Below, in pieces: positions 1 to 6,424 of a DNA stretch of 7,400 bases; position 1 is the first letter of the stretch, and the number at the start of each line of letters is the position of its first letter. The stretch is from Candidatus Nitrotoga sp. CP45 (GTDB lineage Bacteria > Bacteroidota > Bacteroidia > Flavobacteriales > Flavobacteriaceae), in the NCBI GenBank assembly GCA_943329165.2, contig CALQCV020000088.1, forward strand, positions 1 to 7,400. The letters are read 5' to 3'. A model generated the notes under the pieces. It was not told the origin of the DNA and made no database searches. It saw nothing but the letters and a program-made list of their open reading frames with translations. Position numbers and translations under genes: made by a program.

Positions 1-18
1 ATTCAATTTTTTGGATTT

Positions 19-48
19 CTAAAAATCTAAAAATCTAAAAATCTAAAC
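19..48. repeat. 8-bp tandem repeat abutting the dnaG start
   Basis: The unit ctaaaaat occurs three times in a row (19-26, 27-34, 35-42), followed by a partial fourth copy, ctaaac (43-48). The array ends at the base before the dnaG start codon, so it makes up the mRNA leader or ribosome-landing region. It contains no purine-rich Shine-Dalgarno motif. It supplies an in-frame TAA at 28-30, which limits how far upstream dnaG can begin. Whether the copy number varies between strains cannot be seen here. Confidence 0.85.
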
Positions 49-2028
49 TTGATTACCCGCGAAACCATAGATAAAGTTTTTGAAACCGCACGTGTGGAGG
101 AAGTCATTGGCGACTTTGTCCAGCTTAAACGCGCCGGTAGCAATTACAAAGGATTGAGTCCGTTTTCGGATGAACGCTCGCCGTCGTTTATGGTTTCTCC
201 GGTGAAACAAATTTGGAAAGTTTTAAGCTCAGGAAAAGGAGGAAGTGTGGTAAATTTATTAATTGAGCATGAGCATTTTACCAATCCGGAAGCGATTCGG
301 TTTTTGGCCAACAAATACAATATCGAAATAGAAGAAACCGAAACTTCTCAAGAAGATAAAATCGAAGCCAACGAAAAAGAAAGCATGTATTTGGTGTCTG
401 AATTTGCCAAAACGTATTTTCAAGAGACACTTTTAAATTCAGAAGAAGGAAAAGCAATAGGATTGTCGTACTTCAAAGAAAGAGGTTTTACCAACGAAAC
501 CATTGCCAAATTTGGTTTAGGTTATTCACCCGAAACGTGGGATGCATTTACTAAAGAAGCTTTGACAAAAGGATATCAATTGGATTATCTTGAAAAGGTT
601 GGACTGACTATTCTCAGAGAAGACGGAAAGCATTTTGATCGTTTTAAAGGAAGAGTGATGTTTCCGATTCAAAGTTTGTCTGGACGAACTTTAGGTTTTG
701 GCGGAAGAATTTTGACCAACGATAAAAAAGCAGCTAAATATCTCAATTCACCCGAAAGCGAAATTTACCATAAGAGTAAAGTGCTTTACGGAATTTTTCA
801 TGCCAAACAAGCGATTGCCAAACAAAATAATTGCTATTTAGTAGAAGGGTATACCGATGTAATCCAAATGCATCAAGCCGGAATTGAAAATGTGGTAGCT
901 TCATCGGGAACGGCTTTAACTCCGGACCAAATTCGATTAATCAACCGTTTAACAAAAAATATTACCGTTCTTTTTGATGGTGATGCTGCCGGACTTCGTG
1001 CTTCTGTTCGAGGAATTGATTTGATTCTCGAAGAAGGAATGAATGTAAAAGTGTGCACCTTTCCTGATGGTGAAGACCCAGATAGTTTTGCCAAAAAAAA
1101 TTCGTATGAAGATTTAGTTTCGCATTTAGAAAATAACGCCAAAGATTTTATCCAGTTCAAAGCTTCGCTTTTAATGGTTGAAGCGAATAATGATCCAATT
1201 AAGAAAGCCGATTTGATTCGCGATATGGTTGTGAGCATTTCTAAAATTCCGGATAGAATTAAAAGAGAAATCTATATTCAGGAATGTTCCCGAATCATGG
1301 ATATTTCAGAGCAGGTTTTATTAAATACCTTGGCTCAGTTGGTTCAAAAAGATATTTCGGAAGCCGGAAAAAAGTTTAAACAAGAACAAAAAGCATTTGA
1401 AGTTGTTAAAAATGAACCATTGGTTCATCATGAAAAAGTCAATATCGTATACGAATTGGAACGAAAAATTATTGAAATGTTGCTGCTTTATGGTTCTCAG
1501 GAAGCCGAATTTGATGATTTTATTTTGAAAGCCAATGAAGAAGGCGAAATGATAGAAGAGAAAGAAACCAGTACGATTAAAGTTCATCAAAGAATCTATT
1601 TGAGTTTGCAGGAAGATGAGGTTGAATTAGCAAACCCGTTATTTAAAGAAATCTACGGTGATTTAATCGCATACTATAACCAGAATGAGCAATTCAACAT
1701 TGAACAGTATCTAATGCAATTGTCTGCCGAACATTCGCAGATGGTTACTGATATATTGATGTTAGAAGAAAAAGAATTACTTCACAATTGGGAAACCAAA
1801 CACATTTACGTGAAAACAAAAAATCAAAATGTAAGTCAATACGTTACCGAAACGATTGTTTCACTTCGGGAATATCTTATCAATAAATTGATTATGGATT
1901 TGATGAATAGTTATAGCAGTGAAGAGAAAAATGATTTGGAAGAACTAAAATCAACCATCAATGACTATAATAAGCTGAAAGTAAATCTGACTAATAAAAT
2001 AGGAAGAATACGCTCCACTTACCTATAA
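49..2028 (+). CDS. dnaG: DNA primase DnaG, TTG start, zinc ligands replaced
   Basis: DnaG makes the short RNA primers used at the replication fork, together with the DnaB helicase. The protein is 659 aa, slightly longer than typical DnaG. The N-terminal region (about 1-100) follows the CHC2 zinc-binding domain: GLSPFSDERSPSF at 35-47, VSPVKQIW at 49-56 and SGKGG at 61-65. However, the four positions that are Cys, His, Cys, Cys in Bacillus-type primases are S37, S40, V58 and S61. The catalytic core and Toprim domain are intact, with EGYTD at 266-270 (catalytic glutamate), DGDAAG at 310-315 and DGEDPD at 340-345 (metal-binding acidic residues). The C-terminal third is Glu/Lys-rich and presumably holds the helicase-interaction domain. 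The TTG start is favoured because an in-frame TAA lies at 28-30, no ATG or GTG lies between it and position 49, and the next in-frame Met (residue 48) falls inside the zinc domain. The family assignment is very secure; loss of zinc binding is inferred. Confidence 0.97.
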   Translation: MITRETIDKVFETARVEEVIGDFVQLKRAGSNYKGLSPFSDERSPSFMVSPVKQIWKVLSSGKGGSVVNLLIEHEHFTNPEAIRFLANKYNIEIEETETSQEDKIEANEKESMYLVSEFAKTYFQETLLNSEEGKAIGLSYFKERGFTNETIAKFGLGYSPETWDAFTKEALTKGYQLDYLEKVGLTILREDGKHFDRFKGRVMFPIQSLSGRTLGFGGRILTNDKKAAKYLNSPESEIYHKSKVLYGIFHAKQAIAKQNNCYLVEGYTDVIQMHQAGIENVVASSGTALTPDQIRLINRLTKNITVLFDGDAAGLRASVRGIDLILEEGMNVKVCTFPDGEDPDSFAKKNSYEDLVSHLENNAKDFIQFKASLLMVEANNDPIKKADLIRDMVVSISKIPDRIKREIYIQECSRIMDISEQVLLNTLAQLVQKDISEAGKKFKQEQKAFEVVKNEPLVHHEKVNIVYELERKIIEMLLLYGSQEAEFDDFILKANEEGEMIEEKETSTIKVHQRIYLSLQEDEVELANPLFKEIYGDLIAYYNQNEQFNIEQYLMQLSAEHSQMVTDILMLEEKELLHNWETKHIYVKTKNQNVSQYVTETIVSLREYLINKLIMDLMNSYSSEEKNDLEELKSTINDYNKLKVNLTNKIGRIRSTYL

Positions 2029-2031
2029 AAA

Positions 2032-2061
2032 AACCTCGCCCCGAAATTTCGGGGCGAGGTT
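2032..2061. terminator. Bidirectional intrinsic terminator, perfect 30-bp palindrome
   Basis: A perfect inverted repeat (arm aacctcgccccgaaa, centre 2046/2047) is far more GC-rich than its surroundings. It lies 3 nt after the dnaG stop and 7 nt after the response-regulator stop on the other strand. On the minus strand the stem runs into seven T residues (complement of 2027-2033), a classic Rho-independent terminator for the response-regulator gene. On the plus strand the downstream tract (ttcaaattctt) is weaker, so dnaG termination there is likely but less efficient. Confidence 0.9.
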
Positions 2062-2068
2062 CAAATTC

Positions 2069-2698
2069 TTAAACGATTTCTAATGTTTTTGCTTTGTTAA
2101 CTAAATCAACCAAGTTCGTCACATTAAGTTTGGTCAACAAACGAAGTTTGTACGTACTAATAGTTTTCTCGTTAAGTGCTAAAATTTTAGCAATCTCATT
2201 GTTTTTTTTACCATCGCTTAAAAAACGAAGCACTTCGATTTCTCGATTAGAAAGTTTGCGATACAAACGTTCCGATTTGTTTTGCTTTGCAATTAATGCC
2301 AAACTTTTCTTGATTTCGTCATTCAGAATAATTTGCCCTTGACTTACTTTGACAATAGCAATTCCTAAATTTTCAAGCTTTGATGTCTTATGAACATAAC
2401 CTGCGCAACCTGCTTTTATAGCATTTGGTGCATAGATGTGTTCCGACAAACTGCTAAAAACGATAACCTTTGTTTTTGGGAAATTTTTGATGATTGACTT
2501 GATTTCATAAATGCTCTTTAATCCTTCAAGCTCTAAATCGATGATTAAGACGTCTATTTCTTTGTTTCTTAATGCATCTGGAACCATAAAAAAATTACCG
2601 ACATTTGAAACTACATTTATTTCAAGATGATCCTTAAAATAAGCTTTCATTCCAAAGTGTACAACAGGTAGGTTATCCGCTACACATAAATTTATCAT
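2069..2698 (-). CDS. Response regulator, receiver domain plus LuxR/NarL-type HTH
   Basis: The protein is 209 aa, the normal length for the NarL/FixJ family. The receiver domain (about 1-120) shows an acidic pocket at D8, the predicted phospho-acceptor D54 (DVLIIDLEL), switch residues S82/S83 and the conserved K104. A linker at about 130-145 leads to a LuxR-type helix-turn-helix at about 147-205: LSNREIEVLRFLSDGKKNNEIA, then the recognition-helix region around EKTISTYKLRLL. It should bind DNA as a dimer when phosphorylated. The acidic pocket has N9 where most family members carry a second Asp. No histidine kinase gene is present in the window, so it is an orphan here and its signal and targets are unknown. 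It is downstream of nadE on the same strand, but the 96-nt gap contains its own -7 element, so it is probably transcribed separately. It ends at the strong shared terminator. Confidence 0.93.
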   Translation of the reverse strand: MINLCVADNLPVVHFGMKAYFKDHLEINVVSNVGNFFMVPDALRNKEIDVLIIDLELEGLKSIYEIKSIIKNFPKTKVIVFSSLSEHIYAPNAIKAGCAGYVHKTSKLENLGIAIVKVSQGQIILNDEIKKSLALIAKQNKSERLYRKLSNREIEVLRFLSDGKKNNEIAKILALNEKTISTYKLRLLTKLNVTNLVDLVNKAKTLEIV

Positions 2699-2735
2699 AA
2701 TTGTGGTATTTGATAAAAGTTAATAAAATTGAATA

Positions 2736-2743
2736 CAAATTTA
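2736..2743 (-). promoter_or_regulatory. -7 promoter element of the response-regulator gene
   Basis: On the minus strand the sequence is TAAATTTG, an exact match to the Bacteroidota -7 consensus TAnnTTTG. It lies 37 nt before the ATG, giving a short AT-rich leader. I see no TTG -33 element at the usual spacing. This may indicate dependence on an activator. Confidence 0.6.
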
Positions 2744-2771
2744 GCAAAACATATTTAAAAAATGTTAAAAC

Positions 2772-2806
2772 GTTCAATATTCTTTGTTGAAAGTTCAACA
2801 TTCTTT
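2772..2806. repeat. Pair of 14-bp direct repeats, 21 bp apart, upstream of the response regulator
   Basis: GTTCAATATTCTTT (2772-2785) and GTTCAACATTCTTT (2793-2806) match at 13 of 14 positions and repeat every 21 bp, about two helical turns. Between and within them lies a perfect inverted repeat, GTTGAA-AG-TTCAAC (2786-2799). The second copy runs into the 3' end of nadE. The repeats lie roughly 30-60 bp upstream of the -7 element of the response-regulator gene, a typical place for an activator site. The regulatory role is inferred. Confidence 0.5.
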
Positions 2807-3607
2807 TAATTTTGTAGGAATTAAACAGACAGGAATGGGTTTCATTTTATGCTGGTTTATTGAATTTAAATTCTTATAAATTTCAAAAACTTCTTTTTCT
2901 CTTTTAGTTAAATTTTTATTTTGCCCATTCTTATCATCTTCAAGCATTGCCCATTCTAATTCGTCATAACTTGCTCCGAGTTGATCTTCATCAGTTCTTG
3001 AGTCACCAAACAAACCATCTGTTGGTGCTGCTTTTTGAATAGATTCTGGGATTTCTAAATACTTACCTAAAGCAAAAACATCACTTTTCATTAAATCCGC
3101 AATCGGACTCAAATCAACACCGCCATCTCCATACTTAGTATAAAAACCAACACCAAAATCTTCTACTTTATTTCCCGTTCCGGCAACCAGCAAACCGTGA
3201 ATGCCACCAAGATAATATAAGGTTGTCATTCGTAATCTCGCTCTAGTATTGGCTAACGACAAATTTAGCTTTATTTCATTTTCTGAATTTGGCACTTCTT
3301 TTTTAAACGTTTCAAAAACTAATGTTAAGTCTGTTTCAACATTTTTCACATTCGGAAATCGTTTTTTTAATTGCTCAATATGTTCCCTTCCGCGACTTAC
3401 TTGAGTACTATCCTGATGGATTGGCATTTCAACACACAAGGTGGTTAGACCTGTTTGAGCACAAAGCGTAGAAGTCACAGCCGAGTCAACTCCGCCTGAA
3501 ATTCCAACAATAAAACCGTTCACATTCGCATTTGTTGCATAATCCTTCAACCATGTAACAATAAAGGTGTTGATTTCCCCTACCTGAATAGTACTTTTTT
3601 TTGCCAT
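2795..3607 (-). CDS. nadE: NAD(+) synthetase, ammonia-dependent
   Basis: NadE performs the last step of NAD synthesis: ATP-dependent amidation of nicotinic acid adenine dinucleotide in the cytoplasm. The protein is 270 aa, the usual size for the short form. It lacks the N-terminal glutaminase domain, so free ammonia is the expected nitrogen donor. Visible motifs are the PP-loop SGGVDS at 37-42 (ATP binding), GTGNKVED at 143-150, YTKYGDGGVDLSPIADL at 156-172, and the C-terminal segment TDEDQLGASYDELE at 205-218. The GTGNKVED segment replaces the GTDHAAE found in Bacillus and E. coli NadE, placing this protein in a different branch. The ATG at 3605-3607 follows an approximately 30-nt leader from a -7 element. 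The gene is divergent from gldB and upstream of, but not tightly linked to, the response regulator. Confidence 0.95.
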   Translation of the reverse strand: MAKKSTIQVGEINTFIVTWLKDYATNANVNGFIVGISGGVDSAVTSTLCAQTGLTTLCVEMPIHQDSTQVSRGREHIEQLKKRFPNVKNVETDLTLVFETFKKEVPNSENEIKLNLSLANTRARLRMTTLYYLGGIHGLLVAGTGNKVEDFGVGFYTKYGDGGVDLSPIADLMKSDVFALGKYLEIPESIQKAAPTDGLFGDSRTDEDQLGASYDELEWAMLEDDKNGQNKNLTKREKEVFEIYKNLNSINQHKMKPIPVCLIPTKLKEC

Positions 3608-3637
3608 TTGTTATGAAAATTTTTAGAAACTGCACTG

Positions 3638-3645
3638 TATATTTG
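3638..3645 (+). promoter_or_regulatory. -7 promoter element of gldB–gldC
   Basis: TATATTTG is an exact TAnnTTTG match 53 nt before the gldB ATG. No clear TTG element lies at the usual -33 distance. It directly abuts the oppositely oriented -7 element for nadE, so the two open complexes would overlap. Confidence 0.6.
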
Positions 3646-3653
3646 CAAATGTA
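3646..3653 (-). promoter_or_regulatory. -7 promoter element of nadE
   Basis: On the minus strand the sequence is TACATTTG, an exact TAnnTTTG match 38 nt before the nadE ATG. Together with the plus-strand element it forms the palindrome ATTTGCAAAT at 3641-3650. No clear -33 TTG is seen at standard spacing. Confidence 0.6.
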
Positions 3654-3698
3654 AAAAATCAAAAGTTTTTAATCGGTTCAACACTCGTTAATTTTAAA

Positions 3699-4664
3699 AT
3701 GAAAAAATACGTAATTGCATTAGCCCTTTTAGTTGGTTTAATCTCTTGTGATAAAAAATCAAAAGTTGAAAAAGCAATAGAAGAAACGCCGCCGGTTTCA
3801 CTTAAAGTATATCGATTTGACAAAGCGTTTTTTGAAACATCACCAAGTGAGTTGCAAAATCTAAAAGCTGAATATCCTTTTTTCTTTCCGGAAGGAACTC
3901 CCGATAAAGTTTGGGTAGACAAAATGCAAAATCCACAATGGCGTCAATTATATCAAGAAGTGGAGAAGAAGTATTCAGATTTTGGAGAACAAACTTCAGA
4001 AATTGAGGATTTGTTTAAACGCATAAAATATTTTTTTCCAACCGCTACAATGCCAAAAGTGTACACTGTTATTGCGGATATGGATTATAACAATAAGGCA
4101 ATTTACGCCAATGATAAACTTGTAATTTCTTTAGAATTATACCTTGGCGCGAAACATAAATTCTATGAATTCCCAGCATATTTAGAGCAAAATTTTGAAG
4201 AAAGACAAATGATGCCCGATATAGTTACGAGCTTTTCTATTGGTAAAATTCCTCCACCAAAAGAAAAAACATTGCTCGGAGAAATGATATACTATGGCAA
4301 ACAATTGTATCTAAAAGATCAGTTACTACCAACTTATATTGATGCGGAAAAAATGGGTTATCTACCAGAGCAAATAACATGGTGCCGAGAAAACGAGAGT
4401 TATATTTGGCGTTATTTTATTGAAAAAGAATTGCTGTATAGTGCCGACTCTAAATTGCCAGGAAGATTTACAAATTTGGCGCCTTTTTCTAAATTTTATT
4501 TAGAAATAGATAACGAATCACCAGGAAGAGTTGGACAATGGATTGGATGGCAGATTGTCCGTTCGTTTATGCAAAATAATGAAGTTAGTATGCAAGACAT
4601 GCTTAAAATGGATGTCAAAGAACTATTTGAAAAATCAAAATACAAACCTAAAAAGAATGAGTAA
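3699..4664 (+). CDS. gldB: Gliding motility lipoprotein GldB
   Basis: GldB is a cell-envelope lipoprotein required for gliding in Flavobacterium johnsoniae. The protein is 321 aa. It has a lipoprotein signal peptide: MKK, a hydrophobic stretch to about residue 16, and the lipobox LISC with C17 as the expected lipidated cysteine, followed by DKKSK. The mature part shows blocks I recognise from the GldB family: VSLKVYRFDKAFF (33-45), TLLGEMIYYGKQLY (191-204), EQITWCRENESYIWRYFIE (224-242) and GRVGQWIGWQIVRSFM (276-291). Its biochemical activity is unknown. The chosen ATG is the one that yields a complete signal peptide. It is the first gene of a two-gene unit; its last 8 nt contain the gldC start, implying translational coupling. 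Identification rests on recalled family sequence plus the adjacent gldC. Confidence 0.93.
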   Translation: MKKYVIALALLVGLISCDKKSKVEKAIEETPPVSLKVYRFDKAFFETSPSELQNLKAEYPFFFPEGTPDKVWVDKMQNPQWRQLYQEVEKKYSDFGEQTSEIEDLFKRIKYFFPTATMPKVYTVIADMDYNNKAIYANDKLVISLELYLGAKHKFYEFPAYLEQNFEERQMMPDIVTSFSIGKIPPPKEKTLLGEMIYYGKQLYLKDQLLPTYIDAEKMGYLPEQITWCRENESYIWRYFIEKELLYSADSKLPGRFTNLAPFSKFYLEIDNESPGRVGQWIGWQIVRSFMQNNEVSMQDMLKMDVKELFEKSKYKPKKNE

Positions 4665-4992
4665 AACAATCACTTCTGAAATAAAATTTCTTGTTGAATT
4701 AGATGAGAATCGTGTTCCTGAAAACCTAACTTGGTCAGCACAAGATGGTGGCGTTGAACAAGAAGAAGCAAAAGCTATGATGCTCTCTGTATGGGATGGT
4801 AAAGTGCAGGAAACACTTCGTATAGATTTGTGGACAAAAGACATGCCTGTTGACGAAATGAAATTGTTTTTTCATCAAACCTTGGTTGCTATGGCTGATA
4901 CGTTTCAACGAGCTACGCAAGATGAGAAAATGGCGGATACCATGAAAGATTTTTGTGATTATTTTGCCGAAAAATTAGAGTTGAAAAAATAG
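4657..4992 (+). CDS. gldC: Gliding motility protein GldC
   Basis: GldC is a small protein encoded directly after gldB in flavobacteria. In F. johnsoniae its loss weakens rather than abolishes gliding (established knowledge of the pair). The protein is 111 aa with no signal peptide and no membrane segment, so it is probably cytoplasmic. It begins MSKTITSEIKFLVELDENRVP and ends in a helical, charged stretch (DTMKDFCDYFAEKLELKK when read to the end). The reading frame is open further upstream, to 4531, but that extension lies inside gldB and has no lineage-typical sequence, so the ATG at 4657-4659 is chosen. Start and gldB stop overlap in ATGAGTAA, a coupling arrangement. No catalytic motif is visible. 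The stop lies 4 nt from the stop of the convergent GTPase gene. Confidence 0.93.
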   Translation: MSKTITSEIKFLVELDENRVPENLTWSAQDGGVEQEEAKAMMLSVWDGKVQETLRIDLWTKDMPVDEMKLFFHQTLVAMADTFQRATQDEKMADTMKDFCDYFAEKLELKK

Positions 4993-5015
4993 AATTTTAA
5001 AACTGATTTAACTCT
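4977..5015. terminator. Possible hairpin spanning the gldC/engB convergent ends
   Basis: AGAGTTGAA (4977-4985) can pair with TTTAACTCT (5007-5015) through nine pairs, one of them G-U, around a 21-nt AT-rich loop. It covers the last codons of both convergent genes, whose stops are only 4 nt apart. The stem is weak and AT-rich, so a terminator role is tentative. Confidence 0.25.
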
Positions 5016-5617
5016 TTAAAAACTTCTTCATTCACATCGTCAATATAGTGCAAAACGTTTTCTCTACCAGTATTTTCCGTAGCTGAGGTAACAAAATGTT
5101 GCGGCATTTCTTCCCAGTTGTTTGCCAAAAGGGCTTTGCGGTAAGCCGCTATATTTGATTCAATTTTACCCTTGCTTATTTTATCGGCTTTAGTAAAAAT
5201 AATGCAAAATGGGATTTCAATTTCACCCAAATAAGTGATGAATTCCAAATCGATTTTTTGAGCTTCTAACCGAATATCGATTAACACAAAAGCACAAACC
5301 AATTGTTCTCTTTTTTCGAAATAATCGGTGATGAATTCTTGAAAAACTTCTTTTGTTCTTTTTGAAACTCGGGCATAACCATAACCAGGCAAATCGACCA
5401 AAAACCAATTAGAATTGATTTTAAAATGATTTATCAGTTGCGTTTTTCCTGGTTTCCCAGATGTTTTTGCCAAATTTTTATGATTGGTCAGCATGTTGAT
5501 TAAGGATGACTTTCCAACATTGGAGCGACCTATAAAAGCATATTCAGGCAATCGTTCCGAAGGACATTTACTCACATCGGAATTGCTGATTATAAATTCG
5601 GCAGTATTTATTTTCAT
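4997..5617 (-). CDS. ysxC: Ribosome biogenesis GTP-binding protein YsxC/EngB (YihA)
   Basis: This is a TrmE-Era-EngA-EngB family GTPase involved in assembly of the large ribosomal subunit and essential in several bacteria. The protein is 206 aa, typical for the family, and consists of a single G domain. All GTPase motifs are present: G1 GRSNVGKS (30-37), the switch I Thr in GKTQ (T59), G3 DLPGYG (75-80), G4 TKAD (142-145) and G5 SAT (178-180). The ATG (complement of 5615-5617) is preceded by an A-rich stretch and no Shine-Dalgarno sequence. The gene is the second of a two-gene unit, 6 nt after the stop of the alpha/beta hydrolase, and converges on gldC. No promoter of its own is apparent in the 6-nt gap. 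Confidence 0.97.
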   Translation of the reverse strand: MKINTAEFIISNSDVSKCPSERLPEYAFIGRSNVGKSSLINMLTNHKNLAKTSGKPGKTQLINHFKINSNWFLVDLPGYGYARVSKRTKEVFQEFITDYFEKREQLVCAFVLIDIRLEAQKIDLEFITYLGEIEIPFCIIFTKADKISKGKIESNIAAYRKALLANNWEEMPQHFVTSATENTGRENVLHYIDDVNEEVFKELNQF

Positions 5618-5623
5618 ATTTTT

Positions 5624-6388
5624 TTATAAGTGTGCTTTTTTTAACCATTTGTGCAACAAACGATTAAATTCATCTGGATGTTCCATCATAGCAGCATGCC
5701 CACATTTGTCAATCCAATATAATTTAGAATTAGGCATCAATTTTTTGAATTCTTCGGCAACTTCTGGTGGTGTAACTTGGTCATTTTTCCCCCAAATAAG
5801 ACATGTTTTTATGTGCATTTTCGGCAAATCTTTTGCCATATTATGACGAATGGCACTTTTGGCAATCGTTAATGTTTTGATCACTTTTATTCTGTCATTA
5901 ACTACCGAAAAAACTTCGTCAACCATTTCTTTTGAAGCAATTGCAGGATCATAAAAAACCGCTTCAGCTTTTTTCTTGATATATTCGTAATCACCGCGTT
6001 TCGGATAACTATCACCCATGGCGTTTTCGTATAATCCAGAACTTCCGGTTAGCACAAGTCCAGCAACTTTTTCAGGATACACTTTCGAATGATATAAAGC
6101 GATATGTCCACCAAGAGAATTTCCCAAAAGGATTACGCGGTCAAAACCTTTAAAATTGATAAAGTCTTTTACATATTTTGCAAAAGCTTTTACGTTGGTT
6201 TTTAATATGTTTTGTGTGTAAATAGGCAATTCCGGAATGACAATTTTATAGCCTTTGGATGAAAAATAGTCAGCGACACCATTAAAATTGCTTAACCCAC
6301 CCATTAATCCATGTAAAACTACTATTGGCGTGCCTTCTCCAGCTTCAAAATAGGAATATCTTCCTTCTTTTTTAAATTTTCCTTCCAT
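5624..6388 (-). CDS. Alpha/beta-fold hydrolase
   Basis: The protein is 254 aa, a single-domain alpha/beta hydrolase. Visible features are the oxyanion-hole segment VVLHGLMGG (23-31), the nucleophile elbow GNSLGG (89-94, S91), the acid in IWGKNDQVTPP (D203) and the catalytic histidine in KCGHAAMMEHP (H231). The cap region (about 115-185) is Lys-rich and variable. The triad is complete, so the enzyme should be active, but the substrate cannot be told: esterases, meta-cleavage-product hydrolases and lipases all share this pattern. There is no signal peptide, so it is cytoplasmic. It leads a tight pair with the ribosome-assembly GTPase gene. The ATG (complement of 6386-6388) lies 28 nt from a perfect -7 element. 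Confidence 0.9.
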   Translation of the reverse strand: MEGKFKKEGRYSYFEAGEGTPIVVLHGLMGGLSNFNGVADYFSSKGYKIVIPELPIYTQNILKTNVKAFAKYVKDFINFKGFDRVILLGNSLGGHIALYHSKVYPEKVAGLVLTGSSGLYENAMGDSYPKRGDYEYIKKKAEAVFYDPAIASKEMVDEVFSVVNDRIKVIKTLTIAKSAIRHNMAKDLPKMHIKTCLIWGKNDQVTPPEVAEEFKKLMPNSKLYWIDKCGHAAMMEHPDEFNRLLHKWLKKAHL

Positions 6389-6416
6389 GTGATTTTATCG
6401 AGTTTTGACTCTGCAA

Positions 6417-6424
6417 CAAATATA
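6417..6424 (-). promoter_or_regulatory. -7 promoter element of the hydrolase–ysxC unit
   Basis: On the minus strand the sequence is TATATTTG, an exact TAnnTTTG match. It gives a leader of about 20-25 nt before the hydrolase ATG. A -33 TTG at the standard distance is not evident. Confidence 0.6.

Noticed and set aside
873..1238. 121-codon open frame on the minus strand
   Set aside because: It is antisense to the conserved Toprim region of dnaG, has Ser/Lys-rich low-information sequence, and no promoter.
1321..1590. 89-codon Phe-rich minus-strand open frame
   Set aside because: The Phe/Asn richness is the mirror of the Glu/Lys/Ile-rich dnaG codons on the other strand.
2094..2342. 82-codon plus-strand open frame
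   Set aside because: It is antisense to the HTH half of the response regulator, whose conserved residues fix the coding strand.
3659..3922. 87-codon minus-strand open frame over the gldB 5' end
   Set aside because: gldB has a clear lipoprotein signal and family blocks; the antisense frame has none and would cross the nadE/gldB promoter region.
4531..4656. 42-residue upstream extension of GldC
   Set aside because: It lies wholly inside gldB in another frame; the ATG at 4657 gives the usual short GldC beginning MSKTI and a typical overlap.
5484..5846. 120-codon plus-strand open frame across the ysxC/hydrolase junction
   Set aside because: It runs antisense to the GTPase G1 motif and the hydrolase catalytic histidine region; there is no family resemblance.
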